Of a DNA stretch of 64,000 nucleotides, positions 57,263-64,000 are shown piece after piece. The number at the start of each line of letters is the position of its first letter. Within the stretch, counting starts at the first letter, position 1. The notes below the pieces were generated by a model. That model ran no database searches. It was not told the origin of the DNA and saw only the letters and a list, made by a program, of their open reading frames with translations. The stretch is from Rhodobacterales bacterium (GTDB lineage Bacteria > Pseudomonadota > Alphaproteobacteria > Rhodobacterales > Rhodobacteraceae). The stretch is from the NCBI GenBank assembly GCA_002748285.1, contig PDSA01000026.1, positions 1-64,000 of the forward strand, in the 5' to 3' direction. The position numbers and the translations under genes were made by a program.

Positions 57263-57793
57263 TTAATTGCTGTGTTCACCATGCTTTTTCATCATCTTGC
57301 CGTCGCCATGCTTGTGCATCATCTTGCCGCCCTCAGCAGGTTTGCGGTTCAAATCCACCGGCACGTCAATCTCAACTTCGCCAGCCTTTTCCAGCACCAA
57401 GGTCACATGAACGTTCTCCCCATGCACCAGCGGGCGGTTCAGCCCCATGAACATCACATGCATCCCGCCGCGTTTCAAAACGGTCTGACCATGGGCCGGA
57501 ATCGGGAAGCCGCCCTCCATAATGCCCATCTTCATATAAGTCTGACCATTTTCGGTGGTCTCAACATGGGTATGCAGTTCAACCCGCTTGGAAATGTCCG
57601 ATCTGGCGGCAACCACCCGGTCGTCAACATCACCCAGATTTTTGATAATCATAAACGCCGCGCCGGTTTTCGCCATTTTCATGGAGGACCGCGCATAAGA
57701 ATCCTCAACCACGATGGTTGGTTCATCTGCCATACCCGGCAGAGCAAATACTGCAACCATCGCCGCAGCCATCACAGAGTTCAGCAGTTTCAT
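57263..57793 (-). CDS. Periplasmic copper chaperone PCu(A)C
   Basis: 176 residues from the ATG at 57793. A signal peptide (about 1-23, FALPGMA) is followed by the PCu(A)C domain with VELHTHVE, MKM and GGMHVMFMGL, which supply the His and Met copper ligands. The tail adds MMHKHGDGKMMKKHGEH, extra metal ligands. The family delivers copper to cytochrome oxidase. A perfect FnrL-type box 120 bases upstream fits microaerobic control. Confidence 0.9.
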   Translation of the reverse strand: MKLLNSVMAAAMVAVFALPGMADEPTIVVEDSYARSSMKMAKTGAAFMIIKNLGDVDDRVVAARSDISKRVELHTHVETTENGQTYMKMGIMEGGFPIPAHGQTVLKRGGMHVMFMGLNRPLVHGENVHVTLVLEKAGEVEIDVPVDLNRKPAEGGKMMHKHGDGKMMKKHGEHSN

Positions 57794-57912
57794 TATAATT
57801 TTCCTTCTGGTTTGAGATTTATTCCAACACCAAAGCCACCCCAGCCGCGCCACAGGTCACGAAAAACCCAAACGCCGAGCGAACAAGGCATGGCTCATAC
57901 TTATCCCTCGAA

Positions 57913-57926
57913 TTGATGAATATCAA
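57913..57926 (-). promoter_or_regulatory. FnrL-type box upstream of the copper chaperone
   Basis: TTGATGAATATCAA is a perfect TTGAT-N4-ATCAA palindrome, 120 bases ahead of the PCu(A)C start and past the end of asmA. Fnr-type control would fit a chaperone serving a low-oxygen cytochrome oxidase. Confidence 0.75.
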
Positions 57927-57976
57927 CTGGCATGTCGCCGCATCGGCCTTTCAACGCTCACTTTGTCGTGAATAGG

Positions 57977-59992
57977 TCAGTTGCCTTTCAGCAGCTTACC
58001 CAGCCCCTTTTTCGCCTCTTCTTCCAGCTTTCTGCGGGCGGCATCTTCCAGAGACTCACCAGCCTTCAGATCGATGCTCAGCTTCTCTTCAGCCTTGCGC
58101 AGCGCCCGGGCCTTTTCGGCGGCCAGCTTGGCCTTCAACTCAGCCTTTTTGGCAGCTTTCTCAGCCTCCAGCTTGGCTTTTAGGGCAGCTTTTTCCTCGG
58201 CCAGACGCTTGTCAATTAGACCTTGCAGATCGGGGCGGAATTTGGGGTTGGACCAACTGCCGGAAATGATCACCGGCACCGAAATGCCACCGCTGCCATC
58301 GGTTTTGGCCAGCACGGTGGGGGTGATGCGATAATTCAGCGTCTGATCGCCGATCCCAACGGTGCCCGCACCAACAGCTTTGGCCTTTTTGGCGTCAAAG
58401 GCCAGATCATTGTTGCTAAGCACCCCGCCCTTGATCGAAAAGCTGGCGCTGATCTTGTCAAACACGGTTTTCTGGCCCTTGCCGCGGTAAGAGGCATCCA
58501 GATTGCGTAACATCCCGGCCAGATCGAGACCCAGTATCTCGCCCCGTCCCAGCGTGAACGACCCGCTGCCCGACAGGCTGTGCATGATGGCACTCATGCT
58601 GTTGCCCACACCGAGGAACTTCAGCTGCATATCGGCACCGGTCATCAGCCGGTCGTAATCGGCCAGATCGCGCAGCAGCGGCTGCATGGCGATGTTGCTC
58701 AGCGTCAGATCGCCGCCCACCGACAACCCGCGGCGGCCATTGACCACGAACTGACCGGCCAGCTGCCCCTGATAGGTGCTGATCTTTTTTAGCCCGAACA
58801 CGGCGCGGGCGCGATCCAGTTTCATATGCACATTGCTGGGCCCCAGTTTAACCGTGCCCAGATTGACCGATTTGGCAACCAGATGGATATCGGCATCCAT
58901 CAGTCCCAGAGCGCTAACATCAATGCGCTCCTTAGACCAACCCGGAGCCACCTCGACCGTTTGCCCGGAACTATCCACGCTGGCCGCAAGGCTGGAAAAA
59001 TCCAGCGCCCCGGCGGCAAACTGCGCCTTGAGCATCGGGCGCGCTTTGCCGGGCAGGTAATCGACCCCACCGGAAAACACGTTCTGATCCAGCTTGATCA
59101 CCCCATCGCGCAAATGGGCGGTGTTTTGCCCGGTATAGGTGACTTTGCCGTTGACAACCACGCTGCGGCCCATGCCTTTGTCCAGCTCAACCGGAGCCAT
59201 CCCCAGCAATTTGAACAGGGTCGGCATTTGCTTCAGGCTGGCCTCAAGATTGCCATCGGCGGCGGGCGGAGACATCCCGGCCTTGCCGTTGAACTTCACC
59301 ACATTGGCCCCGTTTTTCACCGTGGCTTTAACCCCTGTGATGCCACCCTCCAGCAAAGTGGCAAACTGCGCCACATCGCCTTTCACCGACACCGTCTGGC
59401 CATTCATCCGCGCCGAAAGCGCTAGATCGGCGCGGCCGGCGAATTCGGGCAGGCGCAGATCAATATCCATTTCGCTGAGGCTGGTCTTGCCGCCAGAGCC
59501 ATGATCCAGATAGGTCAGCGTGCCGTTTTTGATCAGCGCCCGGTCCAGCGAAAAGGCCGGAATGTCGCCGGCCTGCCCCGCACCAGCCCCGGAACCGGCG
59601 CTGGCGGTTTTGCCCATTTCCCAGTTGGCGCGACCATCCTGGGCGACTTCCAGCAGGATTTTCGGCGCTTGCAGGTCGATTTTCTTGATCCTGATGTCAC
59701 CGGTAAACAGCGCAGTCAGATCGACGCCGATGCTCATGCCCTCGGCCTGCACCATCGGGCCGGATTTCGACCAAGGGGCGTTGGCGATACGGATCGCCCC
59801 GGTGCGCACACCCAGCAGCGGATAGATGGTGGTCTTGACCTCGCCGCCAATGCTGATGGCCCGCCCGGTGGCGCTTTCAAACTGACCTTCGGCAAAGCGG
59901 GCGATTTTGTCGCCCGGCAACAGCAGCAAGGTGCCAATGGCAATGATCACCAGCAAAACAAGGACAATAATGGATCGGATCACAAAACGCAT
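57977..59992 (-). CDS. AsmA family protein
   Basis: 671 residues. One N-terminal membrane segment (about 5-27), then AsmA repeat domains, ending in an alanine-, lysine- and glutamate-rich region (about 600-655) that is probably a coiled coil. AsmA-like proteins span the periplasm and move phospholipids toward the outer membrane. It is next to a ubiquinone-type hydroxylase on the same strand. Confidence 0.88.
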   Translation of the reverse strand: MRFVIRSIIVLVLLVIIAIGTLLLLPGDKIARFAEGQFESATGRAISIGGEVKTTIYPLLGVRTGAIRIANAPWSKSGPMVQAEGMSIGVDLTALFTGDIRIKKIDLQAPKILLEVAQDGRANWEMGKTASAGSGAGAGQAGDIPAFSLDRALIKNGTLTYLDHGSGGKTSLSEMDIDLRLPEFAGRADLALSARMNGQTVSVKGDVAQFATLLEGGITGVKATVKNGANVVKFNGKAGMSPPAADGNLEASLKQMPTLFKLLGMAPVELDKGMGRSVVVNGKVTYTGQNTAHLRDGVIKLDQNVFSGGVDYLPGKARPMLKAQFAAGALDFSSLAASVDSSGQTVEVAPGWSKERIDVSALGLMDADIHLVAKSVNLGTVKLGPSNVHMKLDRARAVFGLKKISTYQGQLAGQFVVNGRRGLSVGGDLTLSNIAMQPLLRDLADYDRLMTGADMQLKFLGVGNSMSAIMHSLSGSGSFTLGRGEILGLDLAGMLRNLDASYRGKGQKTVFDKISASFSIKGGVLSNNDLAFDAKKAKAVGAGTVGIGDQTLNYRITPTVLAKTDGSGGISVPVIISGSWSNPKFRPDLQGLIDKRLAEEKAALKAKLEAEKAAKKAELKAKLAAEKARALRKAEEKLSIDLKAGESLEDAARRKLEEEAKKGLGKLLKGN

Positions 59993-60070
59993 GGCCGCCT
60001 CCTTTGGTCAGAACAGCTGTCACAGCTATAGTTATGGCGTTTTCGCTCGGGCTTGAGACTTACTCAAGAC

Positions 60071-61267
60071 TTATCTGGCGTGGCTTTCGATATGGGTCAG
60101 CTGGTGCATGATACGCTTTTTCACCGGCGGCAGGAAATGCCCGGCCCGCAGCGCCGCACCGCGCAGGATGCGCCCGGAAACCGAATTATTGGTGTAAAGC
60201 TTCACCAGCGCATTGGTGCCGTGGTAAAGCGGCAGGGCAACTTTGCGGTGCTGGCTTTCATAGCGGATCAGCCCGGCATCGGCACCGATGTCCTTGTGAT
60301 TGCGGGTGGCCTCTTCGATCTGATCGGCCAACAGCTTGGCCCCGCTCAGGCCCAGGTTGAACCCATGCGCCGTGACCGGGTGCATCCCCACCGCCGCATC
60401 GCCCAGCAGGGCAAAGCGCGGGGCGGCGAAATGTTTGGCCAGCACCCCGACCAGCGGATAGGGGAAGCGCTTGCTGACCAGCGTCATTTTGCCCAGCTTG
60501 CCGCCAAAGCGATGTTCGATATCGGCGGCAAATGCGTCATCCGCCATCTGCATCACCGCATCCGCCCGCGCGGTGGGCAGAGTCACCACCACCGAGGATT
60601 TCTTGCCATACATCGGCAGGATCGCCAGCGTCTGGTCATAGTGAAAACACTCAAAGGCGGTGTCGCCATGGTCCAGCTCGTGTTCCATCTCACAGACAAT
60701 CACCACCCGGCCAAAATCGAGGCTGCTGGCGGCGATCCCCATCATCCGCCGCGTGTTGGAAAAACGGCTATCGGCGGCCACCACCAGTGCAGCTTCCAGA
60801 ACCGAGCCGTCGTTTAGCGTCACCGTGCCATTGGTAGAATTGGTCTGCACCGCGACCACTTCGCTGTCGCAGATCATGGTGACATTGGGCAGGTCTTTGA
60901 CCTCGTTATAGGCGGCGCGGCGGATCAGGTGATTGGGAACGATTTTGCCCAGATAATCGGCCCCGCTGCCCAGACTGTCAAAATGCAGCGCGAAATTTGA
61001 GCGCCCGTTCACCACCTTGGCATCGCGGATGGTGCCGATCTGATCTTCGGGGATGTGCTGCCACATGCCCAGATCCTGCATCAGCTTTTCCGAAGTATGG
61101 GTCAGGGCAATATCACGCCCATCCTCGGGTGGATTGGCCAGCACCTCTTGGCTGTGCTTTTCGATCAGGGCAATCTGCTGGCCGCTATTGGACAAAGCCC
61201 GCGCCAAGCTCAGCCCTGCGGGCCCGGCTCCGATAATCACAATATCAAACTGGCGCGTATCCGTCAT
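60071..61267 (-). CDS. FAD-dependent ubiquinone biosynthesis hydroxylase, UbiM-like
   Basis: 398 residues from the ATG at 61267 (MTDTRQFDIV). The FAD motif GAGPAGLSLARAL (about 12-24) and the second motif LLGDAAVGMHPVTAHGFNLGL, split here for length, place it in the UbiH/UbiF/Coq6 family. The MHPVTAHGFN variant is what I recall from UbiM, the alphaproteobacterial C5 hydroxylase; UbiH or UbiF cannot be excluded without alignment. It lies between AsmA and the aldehyde dehydrogenase. Confidence 0.8.
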   Translation of the reverse strand: MTDTRQFDIVIIGAGPAGLSLARALSNSGQQIALIEKHSQEVLANPPEDGRDIALTHTSEKLMQDLGMWQHIPEDQIGTIRDAKVVNGRSNFALHFDSLGSGADYLGKIVPNHLIRRAAYNEVKDLPNVTMICDSEVVAVQTNSTNGTVTLNDGSVLEAALVVAADSRFSNTRRMMGIAASSLDFGRVVIVCEMEHELDHGDTAFECFHYDQTLAILPMYGKKSSVVVTLPTARADAVMQMADDAFAADIEHRFGGKLGKMTLVSKRFPYPLVGVLAKHFAAPRFALLGDAAVGMHPVTAHGFNLGLSGAKLLADQIEEATRNHKDIGADAGLIRYESQHRKVALPLYHGTNALVKLYTNNSVSGRILRGAALRAGHFLPPVKKRIMHQLTHIESHAR

Positions 61268-61386
61268 GCGTCTCATCCTTTTCATACAGGCTGGCTTCTC
61301 ATACCGGGCTGGCCGGCACCCGTCTGCGAGCGCCGCCACGCTTGAAAAAACTGATAGCAAATCGGGAGCGGAAACTCCAGCCGGAT

Positions 61387-62823
61387 TTACTCTTGCCAGC
61401 CGCTGACCGATTTGACTTCCAGAAACTCGTCCAGCCCCCAAATGCCGCCTTCACGGCCAGAGCCCGACTGCTTATAGCCGCCAAACGGAGCCCCTGCCCC
61501 GCGCGAAGTGCCGTTGATCTCGACCATGCCCGAGCGCAACGCCCGCGCCGCACGGCGTGCCTTGGCCGGATCGGTGGTCTGCACATAGTTGGTCAGACCG
61601 TAAACCGTGTCATTGGCGATTTCCAAGGCCTGCTCTTCCTTGTCAAACGGGATGATCGACAGCACCGGGCCAAAAATTTCCTGCTGGGCGATTTTCATGC
61701 AATTGGTCACATCGGCAAACACGGTCGGGCGCACAAAATAGCCGCGGTTCAGGCCATCGGGGCGGCCCAGCCCCCCGGCAACCAGATGTGCGCCTTCGTC
61801 GATGCCCTGCTGTATCATGTCCTGAATCTTGTCATATTGCTGCTGCGACACCACCGGCCCTATATGACGGCCGGGTTTATCGGCGGGCCCGACTTCGATC
61901 GCATTGGCCACACTGGCGGCGGTCTCAACCGCTTCGTCATAGATCGAGCGCTCAACCAGCATCCGGGTCGGCGCGTTGCAGGACTGGCCCGAATTGTTCA
62001 TGCAATGCAACACCCCGCGCTTGACTGCCTTGTCATCGGCGTCGGCGAAAATGATATTCGCACCTTTGCCGCCCAGCTCAAGCGCGACACGTTTTACGGT
62101 ATCGGCGGCGGCCTTGGTGATCAGCGCCCCGGCCCGGGTCGAGCCGGTGAACGAAACCATATCAACATCAGGATGCACCGACAGCTGCGTGCCCACCCCG
62201 GTGCCATCGCCATTAACCATATTGTAAACCCCATCGGGCAGCCCGACCGCATCAACGATTTCGCTGAAAACGATCGACGATAGCGGCGCAATTTCCGAAG
62301 GCTTCAGCACCATGGTGCAGCCCACCGCCATGGCCGGGATGCATTTCAGAGTGATCTGATTCATCGGCCAGTTCCACGGGGTGATCATGGCGCAAACGCC
62401 GATAGGCTCCAGCAGAATCCGGTCATTGGGGGCGTGATCGCCCAGCATGCGGTCAAACTGGAAATTCTCCAGCGCTTTGATGAAATTGGCGATGTGATAC
62501 GAACCCGACCCGACCTGAGCCGTTCTGGCCAGATCAATCGGAGCACCCATTTCAACCGACATGGCTTCGGCCAGGTCGTCGCTGCGCTTGTTGTATTCCT
62601 CGAGCAGCTTTTTGGTCAGCGCCAGCTTTTCGGCGTGCGGCACTGCGGCCCAGGCCGGAAACGCGGCTTTGGCGGCGGCGACGGCAGCATCGGTGTCGGC
62701 CTGATCGCCCAGCGAAATGGTGGCGCAGACCTCTTCATTGGACGGGTTGATGACGTCGAAATCATGGGCCTTGGCCGGGTCAACCCATTGGCCATTGATA
62801 TAGAACTGACGGTGATGGGTCAT
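61387..62823 (-). CDS. Aldehyde dehydrogenase family protein
   Basis: 478 residues from the ATG at 62823 (MTHHRQFYING). The catalytic cysteine is C282 in NNSGQSCNAPTR, the general base is E249 in LELGGKG, N151 is in the ITPWNWP loop and K174 in LKPSE. NAD(P)+-dependent oxidation of an aldehyde is certain; the substrate is not. It is 119 bases upstream of the hydroxylase on the same strand. Confidence 0.92.
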   Translation of the reverse strand: MTHHRQFYINGQWVDPAKAHDFDVINPSNEEVCATISLGDQADTDAAVAAAKAAFPAWAAVPHAEKLALTKKLLEEYNKRSDDLAEAMSVEMGAPIDLARTAQVGSGSYHIANFIKALENFQFDRMLGDHAPNDRILLEPIGVCAMITPWNWPMNQITLKCIPAMAVGCTMVLKPSEIAPLSSIVFSEIVDAVGLPDGVYNMVNGDGTGVGTQLSVHPDVDMVSFTGSTRAGALITKAAADTVKRVALELGGKGANIIFADADDKAVKRGVLHCMNNSGQSCNAPTRMLVERSIYDEAVETAASVANAIEVGPADKPGRHIGPVVSQQQYDKIQDMIQQGIDEGAHLVAGGLGRPDGLNRGYFVRPTVFADVTNCMKIAQQEIFGPVLSIIPFDKEEQALEIANDTVYGLTNYVQTTDPAKARRAARALRSGMVEINGTSRGAGAPFGGYKQSGSGREGGIWGLDEFLEVKSVSGWQE

Positions 62824-63388
62824 GGGGAGCCTCCTGATGAAGTGAATCATAAACACCCTGTCACCCGGAGCCCGCCTCTGCAAGGAGATTGTGGCTCTGG
62901 TGCCGGTGCCCGCCTCTGGAGGAGATGTGGGATAGGCAGTTTGCATCACCTGGCTTGATACAAAAAACAAAGGGCTGCGCCTGCCTGGGTAGCCATCAGT
63001 CCGAAGGCCACAGCCAACTTTGCGGCAGCCTGGCTAAATTTGTTCACTGGGGGAGCTGTCGGGCATGGAAACCTTCTGCCGTTAACCGATGCCTTCTTAA
63101 GGTTGCAACAAACACTGCCCAGCCAAACCACGGGAAAGCCCCTGCTTTTGTCGCAAAGATTAACCCAGCTCCGGTTCGGGGTTGTCGTTCATCTCAACCC
63201 CCTTAAGGGGATGGCACGGTATTGGTAAAACGCCATTCCGGCTTTTGTCCTTTACAACCATTTGAGTCTGTGGCTGGCTTGACCTACCGTTGGCAAAGTC
63301 GGCAAATCCATCTCGGTATGCCTTTGCCCATGATCCCGCGCAAGGCGTCGTCCGGGGGCAGGTAGGCTCAGTTCAGAGAGGTGGCCAA
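62824..63388. other. Long gap with a truncated repeat and no supported gene
   Basis: 565 bases without a supported gene. GGGCTGCGCCTGCCTGGGTA at 62973-62992 is the left part of the GC-rich repeat (as at 4092), cut off abruptly. CCCCTTAAGGGG at 63199-63210 is a perfect palindrome. Short open frames here have no ribosome site or recognisable product. It may mark an old junction between two segments. Confidence 0.5.
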
Positions 63389-63925
63389 ATGAGCAGCACA
63401 TTTCTTTCAAGGCATCTCGGCATTGTAGCCATCGGTTGTGGGTTGATCGCTGCGACAATCTATATGTTGATGATCGGCGTCACGCTTGCCCATATCCAAG
63501 CCCTTTCGGGGCATGTCCCGTTTGACATGCGCCCGCTGGGCTATCGTTACGCAGACGCGGCAGCGCTGCTTGAAGCGTTAGGGGAGGAAGGGCGCATCTA
63601 TTATCTCAGCCGTCAGATCCCTCTGGATACGCTTTATCCAGCAATGCTCGCGCTGGCTTTGGTTACAACGATTTTCTGGTTTGGGCAACGCATCCCCCAC
63701 AGCAGGCTGGTTCACCTTGGCATCGTTTTTTCGGTGGGCAGTGCCTTATTCGACTATGCTGAAAATGTCGGTATCGCGGTCCTGATTTGGAGCTGGCCAG
63801 AAGTTTCAGTTCCACTGGTTTATGCCGCCAGCGCCGCCACTCTTGTAAAATCGGCTCTTACAACTTTGGCTATCCTGCTGACGATATTCATTGGATTCCT
63901 TTGGGCACGTTTCCGTCATAGCTGA
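63389..63925 (+). CDS. Unrecognised multi-pass membrane protein
   Basis: 178 residues from the ATG at 63389, with AGAGAGG upstream. Four hydrophobic segments (about 9-31, 80-98, 110-135 and 148-172) and a basic tail (WARFRHS). The GSALFDYAENVGIAVL segment is distinctive but I cannot name the family. It is preceded by a long gap and differs from its neighbours in being more AT-rich. Confidence 0.65.
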   Translation: MSSTFLSRHLGIVAIGCGLIAATIYMLMIGVTLAHIQALSGHVPFDMRPLGYRYADAAALLEALGEEGRIYYLSRQIPLDTLYPAMLALALVTTIFWFGQRIPHSRLVHLGIVFSVGSALFDYAENVGIAVLIWSWPEVSVPLVYAASAATLVKSALTTLAILLTIFIGFLWARFRHS

Positions 63926-63937
63926 GGGGAGTAGATT

Positions 63938-64000
63938 TTGGCCGCACACTCTACGGAGTATCAGATTAAATTTAATGACTTACCGCCTACCGAGGGGCAG
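63938..64000 (+). CDS. Possible start of a gene running off the right edge
   Basis: A TTG with GGGGAG about eight bases upstream opens a frame that stays open to the window end (begins MAAHSTEYQIKF if TTG is read as Met). It follows the membrane protein gene by 12 bases. Too short to identify. Confidence 0.35.
   Translation, partial: MAAHSTEYQIKFNDLPPTEGQ

Noticed and set aside
60052..60068. CTTGAG / CTCAAG palindrome between asmA and the hydroxylase gene
   Set aside because: Six-base arms with a five-base spacer downstream of one gene and far from the start of another; expected by chance at this scale.
63040..63228. 62-codon plus-strand frame in the long gap
   Set aside because: No ribosome site, no recognisable product and an overlapping alternative frame of equal quality.

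Overview
The window reads as a chromosomal segment of a marine-type alphaproteobacterium, most likely Rhodobacterales (Roseobacter-like). The reasons are moderate to high GC, the gene orders ftsW-murG-murC, pyrH-frr-uppS-cdsA-rseP, gcvT-gcvH-gcvP and rpmI-rplT-pheS, an alphaproteobacterial GAAC-N7-GAAC LexA box, FnrL-type TTGAT-N4-ATCAA boxes, and a DUF2793 protein. No rRNA, tRNA, CRISPR array, phage module or intact insertion sequence was seen. Nearly all of the window is housekeeping DNA.

Layout: 0.2-3.9 kb, ftsW-murG-murC (minus, overlapping stops and starts). 4.2-9.0 kb, gcvT-gcvH-gcvP behind a tandem glycine riboswitch, with a ~105-bp palindromic repeat between gcvH and gcvP. 9.0-13.1 kb, the rseP-cdsA-uppS-frr-pyrH block; frr and pyrH each carry an internal out-of-frame deletion and no dxr lies between cdsA and rseP. 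13.2-17.6 kb, miaA, an AraC regulator, an EamA transporter, an LpxL-like acyltransferase and a DUF1223 protein. 17.6-21.2 kb, NAD(P)HX repair and glnB-glnA. 21.3-27.9 kb, a coupled DUF952-pyrD-arsC unit, a HisC-like aminotransferase, gnd, a small conserved protein, pth and rplY. 28.1-31.9 kb, a three-gene unit encoding an MFS protein with a His-rich tail, a phosphagen (arginine-type) kinase and an FMN alpha-hydroxyacid dehydrogenase, closed by a strong terminator. 32.2-40.2 kb, the assembly-ATPase half of a Tad pilus locus plus an AAA ATPase. 40.3-47.5 kb, a beta-hydroxyacid dehydrogenase, penicillin acylase, DUF3817, lexA, a ZIP-like transporter and manC. 47.6-52.6 kb, a 47-residue ORF coupled to a DUF2793 gene, then pheS, rplT, rpmI, a small membrane protein and pyk. 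52.7-63.9 kb, an N-formylglutamate amidohydrolase, a CHMI tautomerase, a SLAC1-type channel, a 60-residue membrane protein, a CorC protein, a GFA protein, a PCu(A)C copper chaperone, AsmA, a UbiH/UbiM-type hydroxylase, an aldehyde dehydrogenase and an unrecognised membrane protein.

The most notable points are: (1) adjacent disruptions of two normally essential genes, pyrH and frr; (2) a complete bacterial phosphagen kinase in a small operon; (3) three copies of a MITE-like palindromic element whose first bases supply the TAA stop codon of the flanking gene in every copy; and (4) two perfect FnrL-type boxes, one upstream of the copper chaperone and one upstream of the 60-residue membrane protein. 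I found no clearly new multi-gene system. The phosphagen kinase operon and the stop-codon-linked repeat come closest.
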